This document shows, in pieces, positions 12,471-25,361 of a DNA stretch of 64,000 nt. Position 1 is the first letter of the stretch, and each line of letters opens with the position of its first letter. Source of the stretch: Lingula anatina (taxonomy: Eukaryota; Brachiopoda; Lingulata; Lingulida; Lingulidae); NCBI RefSeq assembly GCF_001039355.2, contig NW_019775558.1:361076-425075 (forward strand). Reading direction: 5' to 3'. The translations under genes were made by a program, and so were the position numbers. Under the pieces are notes generated by a model. That model was not told the DNA's origin, searched no databases, and saw only the letters and a program-made list of their open reading frames with translations.

Positions 12471-13436
12471 ATGCCTCGGCCAGGAAGAAACAGTTACAGC
12501 GATCAAAAGCCGCCGTATTCCTACATTGCCCTCACTGCCATGGCAATACAGAGCTCTGCCGAGAAAATGCTTCCTCTGAGCGATATCTACAAATTCATCA
12601 TGGACAAATTCCCATTTTATCGGGAGAACACTCAAAGATGGCAGAACTCCTTAAGACATAATTTGTCGTTCAATGACTGCTTCATCAAAATCCCACGCCG
12701 GCCGGATCGCCCGGGCAAGGGGAGTTACTGGGCTCTACATCCAATGTGCGGAGATATGTTCGAAAACGGGAGCTTTCTACGTAGGAGAAAGAGGTTCAAA
12801 CTTCAGCTAAGGCAGCTAGCCGGGTTAGCTGCGCAGGCGGGGTCGGCCGAACAGGAACAAATGAAGCATCGAATGGAGCAAGCCTTGTTTCTACCACACC
12901 ACCCAAAATATGGAATACATCCCTACGCCGCGGCACACCTGGCACCTTTTCTAAACCAACCAATGAAGCATCCTTTCACCATAGAGCACCTTATGGCTCC
13001 AGATTATAAGCGACCAACTTTCATGGCACCCCACACTTTACTTCCCCCGGGCATCGCAATCCCAAGGGCACTGGTGGCTCCTTTCGGACTGAGCCCATCG
13101 ATAAATACTTGCCCTTCTTGCGGCGAAAGTGGCAACGCTGGGAACATGCTCTGCAACTCCTGTCGAGTTTCAGTCCACAAAGAGGGGCTTGCGTATTCTG
13201 TTAATCAGCTAAATGAGGAGCTTCGACTTCTTAAGAGTCAAACTACTCCACGAGACGTCACAGGACCCTCGGTGCCCCTGCCGATCAAGCCAACGCCAAT
13301 CTCTAGCTTTCCTCTTGCCATTCTGCCGCCAAGAACGAGCGGGCTCGCGTTCTCGTCAACAGCTACGCCGAGATCAGCGGAAGTGGCCTTGAATCTGTCA
13401 ACCCACTCACCACCGTCGTCAAAAGGTAGTAGATAA
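12471..13436 (+). CDS. foxB: Forkhead box B transcription factor (FoxB)
   Basis: Nuclear DNA-binding transcription factor of 321 residues in one uninterrupted exon, as is usual for FoxB. The protein starts [20 protein letters not shown], and the forkhead domain (about residues 13-106) includes the helix-3 segment [20 protein letters not shown] and the FoxB-type stretch [17 protein letters not shown]. Residues 169-175, FTIEHLM, match an eh1-type Groucho-binding motif at the place FoxB proteins usually have one. PIKPTP at 271-276 is another FoxB-like motif. An in-frame TAA at 12462-12464, just upstream, fixes the start. Unusually, residues 214-231 carry CPSC and CNSC separated by ten residues, which looks like a small zinc-ribbon and is discussed as a finding. 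The gene has large noncoding flanks, as is common for developmental regulators. FoxB identity is firm; the assignment to FoxB1 rather than another FoxB paralogue is not meaningful for an invertebrate. Confidence 0.97.
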   Translation: MPRPGRNSYSDQKPPYSYIALTAMAIQSSAEKMLPLSDIYKFIMDKFPFYRENTQRWQNSLRHNLSFNDCFIKIPRRPDRPGKGSYWALHPMCGDMFENGSFLRRRKRFKLQLRQLAGLAAQAGSAEQEQMKHRMEQALFLPHHPKYGIHPYAAAHLAPFLNQPMKHPFTIEHLMAPDYKRPTFMAPHTLLPPGIAIPRALVAPFGLSPSINTCPSCGESGNAGNMLCNSCRVSVHKEGLAYSVNQLNEELRLLKSQTTPRDVTGPSVPLPIKPTPISSFPLAILPPRTSGLAFSSTATPRSAEVALNLSTHSPPSSKGSR

Positions 13437-13674
13437 TTTGTGTGGTAAATCTGCAGTTTCAGGTGAACACCGTTAAAATGTGTACTTTTGTGACACTTCA
13501 ACAATCATACAATAACTTTCAAAAGCAACATTAACCGGTAGTGGTAGGCCTGCAGTTTCCAAATAAATGCCGCAAAGTGCACCAGGAACTTCTCAAATCC
13601 AAAATGTCATAGTAGAATTTTCCATTTTTTTGTTATTGTTTAATTTGGTGATTATATTTGCAATATGAGAAAAA

Positions 13675-13680
13675 AATAAA
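13675..13680 (+). terminator. Candidate FoxB polyadenylation signal
   Basis: AATAAA about 240 bases after the FoxB stop codon. Another candidate follows near 13973-13978, so the true 3' end is uncertain. Confidence 0.4.
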
Positions 13681-14361
13681 TGGGGTTGCTGTAGTCGTGT
13701 TGAAATAAGAAATAATTGATCTTTCTAAAAAGCTCGTTGTATGCATCTTGTAAATAATAGCTTTCCGGCGTTGTTAGAAATTATTTTTGGCAGATCATTG
13801 TCCACTCCTTTAGTGAGTGTAACATCAATGTCATGAATGTTTTACATGTAAATCAGATTAAGTCTGAGAATATGTTGACATCAATGTCCATTGATTTTGT
13901 TTAAAAGAAAAAAAACCTGTTTGCATAACGGGTAAATGTTCAATCTGTTATTTACATTGATTTTAAACAAAGAAATAAATTTATTTGAATTGAGTTAAAT
14001 TCTTGTTGGTGCACTTCTCCAGTGGATAGCGTTTTAGACAAATATGCAACAAACAGGGCTGGTATAAAATGTTCAAAATGTTTTAATTATATGTGTATTT
14101 TAATTTAGTTTTAATTTCATCTGCCAAAAATATTGCAATTTTTGCTTTGCTCATTTTGGCCTTGAAAGGTTTTTGTATTTGTGATCGACTTTAATATGCT
14201 TTTCTTGGAGATAATTGTGAAATGCCCCTTACCTCAATCTAAATGTTTAATAATATTTTGTTGGCGTCATTAAATTATGAATGAAACAAACTGCATTTTT
14301 TGTACCCCTGAAAGATAAAATCCACACTTTTCAACATCGGAACTAAAAAAAAACATAATAA

Positions 14362-14419
14362 GAAGCAACTTTTTCACCTGACTTCTTTTTATATAAGAAG
14401 TCAGGTAAAAAGTTGTTTC
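14362..14419. repeat. Long near-perfect hairpin
   Basis: Positions 14366-14387 pair with 14395-14415 over 21 base pairs with a single bulged C (14375) and a 7-nt AT loop. The stem can be extended by four more pairs (including one G-U) to 14362/14419. It lies about 930 bases after the FoxB stop, in or beyond its 3' untranslated region. It could be a remnant of a small palindromic transposon or a small-RNA precursor; no known microRNA sequence was recognised in it. Confidence 0.6.
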
Positions 14420-17400
14420 CTAATATTTAAAAAGTCAAGGTAGTGAACATGATTGTGTCAGAAATTTATAGCTAGATTTAAAAATTAATGTTTGAAATAT
14501 GAAAAGTACTGGTGGCAAATTATTTTACTATCTATCCAATTGCCTTGCGGATTTTCAACATATTAATGTGCGAGATACAGAAAGAGATACAGGAACGTTT
14601 TTACACGTTTGTAGCAATGCAGTATGTTATTGCAACTAATTCAAAATTGTTTTCTGAATTGAAGTAACAATCAAAAACGGATTAGTCACCACGCAATAAG
14701 AACTTGGCTGTTGACACAATCAATGAATTTGACATTCTGTTAACGTTTTATTGCTTGTAATAGCTTTGGTTCAACTCCAATGACACTCAGTAAACGCCGT
14801 CATGGTCAATATTCTTTAAATAAATACTTTTTCATGAGGCGGAACTGTAAAACATCTTGGCGAACATGATACCGAAGTGTTGACTTTGCTAATTGTTTTA
14901 AAATGTTGACATTATGCATTCTTTAAAAGCAAATGTCTATGTAAAAAGTCTGACAAATTTTTTTTAAAACGACCGTGATACCTGAAATACAGAGCGATTT
15001 TGTTCTTACGTTTAACTTTGTGCGAATTTAATAGTGTTTGATCAATACTATGCGAGGACTTTAACCGTACTGATTAATGCAATTAATTTTTAACCAATTT
15101 TCTAACAATTTTTATATATGTATAAAGCAGAAACAATTGCCATTATTCAAAAGATAAGTTTTTAATAGCCGCCACTTTTCACTCTCTTAAAAAGAACAAA
15201 TATATTTATTTTCACAAAAATGAATAAATGATTGTGTTGACAAAACCCAAAATGAAATGGCGTTGTGATATATCTATTTTTGTGGAAAAAAGCAAGGAAT
15301 ATTAATAGCGAGTGAAGTCATTTATTGACTCCAACACACTGCAAAAGGTGTGCAAAATTTTAGGAAGTCTAAATTAACAAATGAATAAGTTCAGAAACTG
15401 CTCATGAAAAAAGGAGAGAAGTGGACTGAAACTCCAACATTTATAAAATATATGAAACGAAAAAAAGAGAAAACACACAATATTTAACAAAAAGAAATCA
15501 CAAAAGTATATTCAATCAAGATCTAAAGTAAAAGGTTTGTTCCCAATGTTAGCCACGTCGATAAAGTCATCGCTTGTAAGGAGTCTAATGAATTGTAAAT
15601 GAGGTATCATAATTAAAAAAATGAAAAGACCTTTCTTTGATAATGAGACACTGGAGTTGGGAGATCTATACCCACAACAAAGTGAACAATAATTTCATTA
15701 AGAAGGAAATAAGTCGCATAATCAAGGCATCAAAAAGTTTAGCATTCACAAAACTAATTTGAGCTGACAGTTACCAATCTTGCTTTTGTTGTAGATCGTC
15801 TTATCGAAATAGGAGCACTTTATTTTCTCGAGAGATGGCCTACTTCACACGAGCGGGATCTTAAAAATAACAGATGAAAACAGGAGGACAATATTTGCTT
15901 CTTCTTGTACACGATGTTAATTTTTTTCTTTTTTTTTTTTTTTGTCTTAAAAATATTTTTCAATAGTTATGATTGAATACAGCATTTAGCTGAATCAAAA
16001 CCATTCTTTCACTCGAAACATTCTGCGGGAAACTCGCACGATTTGTAAATATTGTGAATTGACATTGAGATATAGAAATAAACGGCATAAAACATACTAA
16101 CACTTCTTGGCTCAATTCTAGGCAAACAACTTCCTTTGTATTGGCCAAACTGTGTAATTAAATTTCATGGCTGTCCAGGCTGGAATTGTAATGAATACGG
16201 GCGACAAAGTTAATGGCGTTAGATTGATTTTTATTTGTGTGTGTAATTCTGTGTTGTCTTTATTCTAATGCGTCGCCCGTCGAGTCATGGTTAAATTTGA
16301 ATAAGTCAGCGGAGTTAGGGACGGAAGGTGACACAACGCGACACTTTCCTTTCAAGAGAACGCCGAACCGATCGATGGCTAGATTTTCTGTGTGTTATGG
16401 AGCGTTGCGGGGTCTATTTGATTGTTGATACATTGAAGATGATGTGCTCATTAATTTCTAGGAAAGTGTATAGCGATCATCGCAGCCATCGTGATGGGTG
16501 AATGGTGTGATGACAGCACAGTTGTTTAAGCAGTGAATGGGCGGCGGTAACGGTCAGTTCTTGTCCAATTTGACCTGGACTGATCACTATAAACTGATGT
16601 GATGGTAAATCCAATATCAGTACAATAATAATATTTACCTTACAGCATTTACTCCCTGATTTATCGTATTTGTTTTACCGTGGCTCGACATAATGAAAAA
16701 TATAAATTGAATCAGCTCAGCGCAAATAGACTGCCCGCGTGGGGGTTGTATCTTTCTAATTCACTCACATCCTGTGGGAAATTTCTACAGTCGTGATCAA
16801 TTTTACTATATTCATTTCAAATTACAGACTTTACGCTGAATGACGTGTCACTGAGAGAAGAGCGGATGTCATTTTCATTTCGATTTTTTCTCATTTTTTT
16901 CTTTCGCTGTTTTAAGCAATAATAGCTGCATGAAGATTGTTGTAGAATTATGATGAGTAAATGACGTACTAGAAGATTCATTCACCAGCTGCCTGCTGAG
17001 TTTCCTGAGTTTTATTAAGGAGAGCCTTACGAACAACGAGCCAAGCTAACAGGTCGTAGAAAAGGAAGACAAATATTTAGAGAGAGCCCACCCTATGGAT
17101 GAATTGTAGCCTATAACAAACCCTTTTCTTTGAAGCAACTCTAGGGGTATTATGAAACCGCAGAACGCACCTTTAATCTGACACAGCCACGGCTCTCAAA
17201 CCACAGTGGTGTCACTTTAATTCCTTTATCTCTCGACATGCAATTTTTTCATTAAGGAAAACAAGATGATTAGAGCTTTGTTTAATTAAAGTTTGATTGG
17301 TAAAAGCACGTCGCGGTGACAGGCCTGAGTACTGATACGTTGATCGCTTTTGATGCGGGCGATAGATCAGGGCACACAGGATATACCCTTGTTACCCGAC

Positions 17401-18145
17401 CAGACTTTCAATAAGAGGCAAATACATTAGTAGGTTTGGAAACGTAATGGAACTCCGCCTGGGTTGAGCTTTGTCTAGCGATACACATGAAAATATTAAC
17501 AAGCAAAGTGCCAGTACATTCCTTTGATACAAAGCCACAGAGAGTAGGAAATCTCGCCCGGATGAGATATTTCGATATAGGTTTTAGGATCAAGGGAACA
17601 TTCAATTAATTTGATGTAGCGATAGTCGTTTGTTGTAGCGGCCCATTAACCGAGGCTAGGACTGCCATTTGACATTGATGTGACGACGTAACCCACTGCA
17701 GTGACAGGCGGGCCGCGACCGCCAGGCAAGAAATTATTTTAATAGAACATAAGTCGAGTTTGATCATATCGCTTGGTTGTTTGATTTGTATTTTCTTTTG
17801 ATGTCAGAGTAAACAAACAAAGTGAGCATAACTGAACACTTAATACAGAAACATGAGAAAATATGAGGCATCTAATATTATTGACATGTGTGCGTGCATT
17901 TGTGTGTGAGTGTGAGAGAGAAAAAATATATAGAGAGAGAGATTTTACCGCAGATGACAATACGAATTCTACAAAAAAAACTGATTCATATTTGTTATTT
18001 GAGCTTTTCGTAGTTAAATGTCACTTTCATAACACAAACTAGATTAAATTCGATAAAGACACAGGTTTGATCTGCAATTATTTGTTTTTGTAAAATATTA
18101 GGAGATCACATGAAATTTTTTTTCAATTTTCGAACTCTAGTGGCC

Positions 18146-18147
<2 letters not shown>

Positions 18148-18182
<35 letters not shown>
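18148..18182. repeat. (TG)n microsatellite
   Basis: Uninterrupted TG dinucleotide run of about 17 units in the interval downstream of FoxB. Confidence 0.95.
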
Positions 18183-18184
<2 letters not shown>

Positions 18185-21100
18185 GGCGCGCGATCGTGAT
18201 CTATCACCTTTGTATGGAAAAAATAAATAAAACGCCCCCTTTTGCGTTTTAGGTCTACTTGTTTCATCTTTCCATCTAGCCACTTTGTAACACTCCCGAT
18301 CTCCCAACCGTAAAAGATATCGCTATAATAATCTTAATGTTAATGTCGCACGAAACTTTCAGGTACAGATAACCAACAAAAGAACTCATCAAGAAATTAA
18401 ATGAGAAAAATTTTAAGTCCAAAGGAGAAAAACAGACGCTAGCACCCCGAGAATTGACTGGACTAGATGTATGTGTGTATGTGCGTGCCAATGAATGACA
18501 CAGTCTCGAGCGCGTTCATCTCCAGTTGACTCTTGATCAAACACAACCCGGCTAATGGGTGCTTAGGAGACAAGCAAATGGACATTAACTATCCGGGGTT
18601 GGTTTAAGCTGACACTTGGTTTTTCACTCGCTGCAGAAATTCTATACATTTCTCGTAATGTAATGGACAGCGGGAAATAAACGAAGAAAAGGAAGGCCAA
18701 TAAAGTCATTGAAACTGCTGAATGGGCTGATTAGACAACAGAAAGTTAAGAATGATGAGGCTGTTCGCTATATTAAGGCGAGACAAACCGACCACACATT
18801 ACGTTACTTTTCAGACGTCCCTGTGAAATCATCTATCTGCTCTGTCATCTCGTGTATGTTTATCACTATAAACAATTACGTAGATTTGCTCCCGAAGCTC
18901 TGTCCGTTGATGCCACTGCTTCTCATTGCTCTGACCGCTTTTGATAGAGTGAAAGAATTTTCTAACAGTGTCACGTTAGCATGGCTCCCATATAGATCTA
19001 CAGTCAAAATATGTAGTCATAACTTATTGTACAGTCATATGAGTGTTCATCGAAGTTACGAACTAAGTTTTTCAGACAGTACACGTACCCGAAGGAACAA
19101 TTTTAATTAAAAGGTGGAAAATAAACTACAGAAATTATAAGCAATTATATGTTTATATAGTTCGTTGTTCCATACCGACTGATGGCATTTTATTCATTTG
19201 GAAATAGTCCTCCTTTGAATGGAAAAAATCCCTAATCCCCAGTTGGTGCTCGTGTGTTCTGACTCAACACCCAATGATCTGAAAAATATTTGAAAAATTT
19301 CAACGCAAAATTGTATATTTGAAAGTCCATTTAAAAACCCCAAGATTGCCCTTATTGAATATTTTGTCAAGTTTGATTCAATCACAGTAGTTAGCATAAA
19401 AGAAACCCGTTGTTCAACCATTTTTCAAAATCAATAAAACACTGTTTATTCACACCTGTTTCCGTTAAAAAGTTTCAGAGGCGAAAAAAAAAAACAATTA
19501 AGCTGGGGAGGACGAGTGTAAGGTTTCCTTGATCGCTCATTTTCAACCCCGCACTTGGTCAACTTAACTCATCTTTTCTTCACGCAAGATAACAATTATC
19601 AAGCAAAGAATGCCGTGAATAGAAATTTCCCAATCTCGCCACCAGAAGCACGTTGTCGCATTCGGGGTGCGTAAGTGAGCCTCTGCGCACCTGTGTTAAC
19701 TGCGGGATGTCAATTTAGTAAACACCGGGTGCATTTAGAAAGCAAGGAATGGGCGCAGCAAGGCGAATAATCCCAGCTTTCAGCCATTGTCCTCGAACAG
19801 CGCTATGACTTTATAAAGAGTGATAAATACGACACTTGATATACAAATATTTTTATTGGGAAAAGTAATAGATTCGCCTGTCTCAATAACTATGTAAATT
19901 ACAGGTATCGACTTTGCGGAGAGATGAAAGGAAGGGTCACCCACCAGAAGTTAAGGACGGTGGGAGGTGAAGACGTCAACTGAACGGTGACAGGGTGCGT
20001 TTTCCCGTCTTCCAATTACATATTATAGTTAATTAGCTCTTCAATTAATGACGACAGTTATCAACCGCCAATCATTTTAAAAGTGAAAAGCTGTTTATGA
20101 GGGTTCAGGTTTATTAATCAAGGAAACGTGTCAACGCAAGTAGCACGGGGAATGCGGTGATACCCACCCAGTAGTCTTTTTGCACTTGCGTCACCGCATT
20201 TATTGGGAGGAGTGTTTTTCGTATACAGTTTCAATAACATTACAATGTCATTTTGTACGATCTGCTGTAAATTTGCCAAAAACGTAAAATGAAGATAGAT
20301 ATAAATTCTTGGAAAATAAGTGCCTTGAAATGATTCAAAAACGTCTATTTTCATCTAAATGGCAGTTTAAGCATCCGATGAAAATAGCACACTGTTCAAC
20401 TGTAACATTTGGTAATTTAAAAGTACTCATCTTTATTGATATTTTATTAACACGTAGTACTATAAGACATGGGCTCACGTATTTCGGGATTGCTTGTTGT
20501 GACATTGAACAGTCCAAGAGTGTTTATACGTGTGTAAAGAAATAAAAAAAAGAAAACACATTTGCACATTTTTATCAACAAGCATAGTACACGAATCGTT
20601 GGCTGGAGGTAATCTATTTGAAAGCACTTTTATCACTCTTTTGATAACTTTCAACATTAAGGGCTGGGTTAAACGGTTTCAAGGTAAATTTTGGTCTAGC
20701 CATTATATGTGCCTCCGTGCGTGATCTCGTCATTGGTCATTCCTTTAGCACAACCCGTTTTTTTCATGTTTTATTCAAAGCATGAAATATTTAAGTATGC
20801 CTTTTAAAATACAGATGAACTTAATTGGTTGTATTTTGGACCCCCCCCATTCCCATCCCCCGCAAAGCCATATGAAGGTTGTTCCTCCGCACGTCCATAG
20901 CACTGCCTCCACACCCTCGCTGTCACAGTGTGTTAGAGGTGAAGTCCAAATCCACGCCCGTAGTAGAGTGAGCATACAATGTGGCAGTGCGATTCCTGAA
21001 ACATCACTGACATATAGGGGTTCGTTTTGTCTGAAAAAAGGGGAGAATCAACTTTGGAGATCCCAGTTAATGGGTAGGACCCCCCTATCCGAACCAAACT

Positions 21101-21618
21101 TGCCTTGTTACATAAAACCGTAAAAATAAAGAAACGGTTGTTACACTACACGGGTAGAGAATTACACAAGTCATTTTTTATTCTCTTAACAACACAGTTG
21201 ATTGTTATTGTGTTAGGAGAGTAGGTCAAGCCAATGAATTACAGGAAGTGGTTCACGAAAACCTTTCACAGAATGTGTTAGTTGCGAAAAGGCACATTGA
21301 GTTAATCTGCCCTGTGGTTGTGTGTAAATGCATGTATACCTAATGCACCCCCTACGAGCCTAATGAGCATGTATGTGGTCGGTTACTGGAAATCTTTTTG
21401 CACATTAGGAAGAGGGAACACGGCTCCACAGGCACGCAGCACAAAATTTATTCATTGTCCAAATCATTTACATTTACCTTCGTCCTGGATATATATTGGC
21501 AAAGGATATCTGTATTTTTATACATTCATCAAGTGTCATTTGTCATCAGTTTTGATATAAAAACTTAACAACTGCAGATTTCAGACTGGCTTCATTTCGC
21601 CTTCTCAAACAAACAAAC

Positions 21619-21651
<33 letters not shown>

Positions 21652-21673
21652 GTATATATATATATATATATAT
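21619..21673. repeat. (TA)n microsatellite
   Basis: About 27 TA units with two TG interruptions, 330 bases beyond the 3' end of the minus-strand AMT coding sequence. Confidence 0.95.
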
Positions 21674-22003
21674 TCACGAGAAATTCAAAATCAAATGGAA
21701 ATATGACCTCATAGCTCAAGAAAAGATGCGCTCGATCTTCTTAAATTAGCCATACTACGTATTACAAATGTTCACAATTAAAAGAATTGAGAGAAAAGAG
21801 TATGTGCACCCCACCTTGCCCCTTGTTATGAACAAGAAGACGGGCAAAATTTCATAGTAAGGTGCTATTACTGGAAAGTGCTGTATTGTTTGTTTCTTTG
21901 TCGTGGACATGCGTTCAACATTACAGTTTCATTAATTTTGCTATCAGTTAAATGTTTTCAATCTCACGCAAGACCTTATAATAAGAGTACCGTTAGGTTA
22001 TTA

Positions 22004-25000
22004 TCATTTACTTGTGATCGCAGCTTGTTCGCGAGGATCATTATCACGCTTGGGTTCACGTTCCAAAGCGCTGGCCAGACTCACTACTGACACCTCCGGG
22101 GGAAGTGGGAATACTGCTGACCGCCTGGTGGCGCTCGGGAAAGAAGGTCTGGCGGAAATAGAACGCATGAAAACAACTGGGTCGTTCCAGTTTCCAATGT
22201 TGTGTTCTACCAGGTCGGCGCCAAGCATTTCCTCCTCAGGTGTCATCCGCAGTCCAATGGTTTTGTGGATCGCCTTTAGAAAGAGGGGGAAGGATAAAGG
22301 CTATTGTCAAAGCATATGCCTTAATCAAAAGAACAGAAAATAAAGACGGACAGAAAGCAAAATAAATGAATAAAAACTTAAATAGCCAATTATTTACACG
22401 ACAAAAGACCCCACATATAAATATATGTAAGCTATTATTAGATTTTATCAATTATATATGTATACTAAACATGCATATAGGTTGATATAATGTAATAACT
22501 TATCGTTTCCTATGGGAATCATCATCTCGCAATTGAACTTACATAAAGCATCAGCACAGACAATGCTGCTGACCACACAATAATACAAATGACAGCCAGT
22601 GATTGGACGCCTAGCAGATACATTCCTCCACCCTTGAACAGTCCTGCATGTCCCTTGGTCATATCTTCCAGGTAATCAATCTCCACGAAAAGGCCAACTG
22701 CCAGCAACCCCTGAAACAAGAATGGCACGGTTGCTATGATGCCTTGAAGCCCGTGTTATGCATGTGCCTATCTTGTCCCTTCATGATTTACCATTAAAAT
22801 TATTGGTAAGCGACATGGACGCAAACGGAAATAATCCCAGTACAGGTTCTCTATTCATCCATTATTGATATAAGTCTTAACATATTAGAAAAAAACACAA
22901 TGAAAAGCTAAACCTGTCGCAGCTGAAAGTGGCATCACGAGTTCAGAAATGAACGGTGGGTGTTAATGTTTCATATTTGAGAAGTGATCATTGATCAGTC
23001 TGTTAGACCATACAGGCAGACAGGCCTTACGTCATACAGTGAAAGGAGTCATTTGTCATGATTGCAAGTGTTAAGACGGTCTTGTTGTCAATGTATTGCA
23101 TTACATGACTACTAACTATTTCAATCACGTTTAAGCCCCCAGAGTAGGTTTATGCTTTAACAGGAAGTAATATACAAAGAAATTAACCCCGACTTGTTCT
23201 GGAGTGATATTTGAGTATTATATTGGGAATTCAGTTTGTCGAATTAAAATAATACTGGCATCATTCGTTTTCATAAACAATGAAGGACCTGTGCAGTCCT
23301 AGTGAGGCGAACAGTTACAATTGAGGGTCCCCTTCTTTCATCATTATCATGGGGTCAATCAGTGCATGTTTATGGGTCAATGGGTACTTGTTCACCAACG
23401 CGTTTCACATTACATGTGCACATAACCAAAAGTCTATATCTTTATATCTATAAATGTTGCATTTGCAACCTTTTGTAGAGGAAACCAAGCAAATGAGACA
23501 ATTTAACCTTTTTTTTAAATAAAAAATCAAGAAGTACATGTAACACCACTACAGCGATCACAATTTACCCGGTCGTTTTTTTATGTAATCAAGTTTAGGT
23601 GCCTTTACACAAAAGAAATAAATGTCATCAACGTTGGATATTATAGGTGAAGTTGCTAAACCTTACCTTGTTCTTGATCTTTGGCTATTTTGCTAAGTTG
23701 CCTAACTGAATATTTTGGGTTTATGTTTTTAAAAATACGTTAAAATATATTACTAATTGTAAGGCTGGATCACCTACTCAAGTCAAGTGGCAAGTAATAC
23801 AAAGCTTACATATATAACCTTGATCTTGGCATGTTTTCAAGCTTTTTGTATTTTAGAAATGATTAGTTTTATATTACAAGTGCTCTTTTAGGACACGCAC
23901 ACAAAAATCTGAAATACTTTAAAATGGGTATGCATCTCTCGTCGTCTACTTATAAAATTTAAGATGACTTTTTAAGTACATTTATAATTTCAATCAAAAT
24001 TTGTTTTGTATCCTTGTTAAAAAAATGCTCTTTTGTGATATTACCCAAAACTAGTGTCCAAGCAAACTGGTGCCACTTGACCAAAAAAGCGAGACAGTGG
24101 TATTCACAAAAGTTGTTAATGTTAGTTTGTTTCGAAACAAATTTGCTGATGCTGATACAGTGATGTTAGCAGTCCAAAAGTTCTCGAGTTCTACAATTGA
24201 TGACAGTGCACGTACCTGCCCAATAAACGTAGGCCTACTGGTACAGTGTCACTGACAGAAGGAAACCGATTTTATACCTGCTATTAAACCAAAACCTACC
24301 CACACAGCTGCGCTCCCATGGATTGCGAATGTTGACACCGGATCATCGATTTTAATTCTGTCCATAAGCGACACCGTGGCTATGGTTATAACGCCCCCCA
24401 AAGCTCCTATAACCAAAGCCTCCCAAGGACGCACCACAGCGCACGAGGCTGAAATGATAAAGCACCGTTTCCTGTTCACATGTACGTACCCACGTGCCAC
24501 CAATGCCATGCACAGCCACGGCACCAACAGGGTCATCTATTTTCAGTCTATTCATCAAACAAACGCCTGCATTGACCAGTAAGGAACCCGCTGTTCCAAT
24601 TACAATAGCTTCCCAAGGTCGGACAACCATGCAGCTTGCTGGAAGTATATTTTATCATGGTTTTCGCAGGGTATGGTATCAGACAAGTGCTGTACCTGTA
24701 GTTACAAGGTATGAGTGCATATAATTTGAAACAATTGGAAAATTCCTGTTCCATGACTTAACGGTCAACCATGGAAGCAATATACATACAGGTAGATTAC
24801 ACTAATCATATGTTATCCACTCAATTTTTTTCTTTTGAAATAGTATTTTGTATTGGCAATAAATACAAAAACATGACTGCCTACATACCAGTTATTGACA
24901 CCAAGGAGCCTAGGATTCCATTCACTAAGTCAGAGACGCCATATTTCCGTTTGTTCTTTATGTAGCTACAAATATGACAAAAGCAATACATTAGAATATA

Positions 25001-25321
25001 TCGATGAACTGGACCGTAATGATGAATGGTTATTCCAATATACCATCTTTTTTTTTCAAGAGAGCCAAAGAAAAATAAAGCACAGCAGAAGCAAAAAGGA
25101 ATTTGCATAGAGAAAATTTAACGGATGAAAATATTCAAAGTAAAAAAAAGAAGTAACAACTCAATTGTTCATAGACAAACACGGTAAATTTACCTAAAGA
25201 TAACGGCAGCAATGCCTCCCCCAATTGAAGCATTAATGGTTGTTGCAGCAGATCTGAAATTTCAAAGAACTCATCATTCATTCATAAAAAAAGCCAAGCT
25301 GTGTTGTTTTCCTTTCTTTTA

Positions 25322-25361
<40 letters not shown>

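Larger units (their letters stand above)
13437..22003. other. FoxB 3' untranslated and noncoding interval
   Basis: About 8.6 kb between FoxB and the end of the minus-strand AMT gene, with no exon that could be supported. It contains the FoxB 3' untranslated region, a long hairpin at 14362-14419 and a (TG)n and a (TA)n microsatellite. Unique, moderately GC-rich stretches (about 16230-16560, 17030-17370, 17600-17730 and 19500-19790) could be regulatory. Open frames such as 18709-19110 plus show no domain or splice context and were left out. Confidence 0.5.

Noticed and set aside
14760-14795. tRNA B-box-like GGTTCAACTCC
   Set aside because: The T-stem pairs only in part, and no matching acceptor stem or A box is found upstream.
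18709-19110. Open frame of 133 codons downstream of FoxB
   Set aside because: No domain, no start context or splice partner, and composition like the surrounding noncoding DNA.
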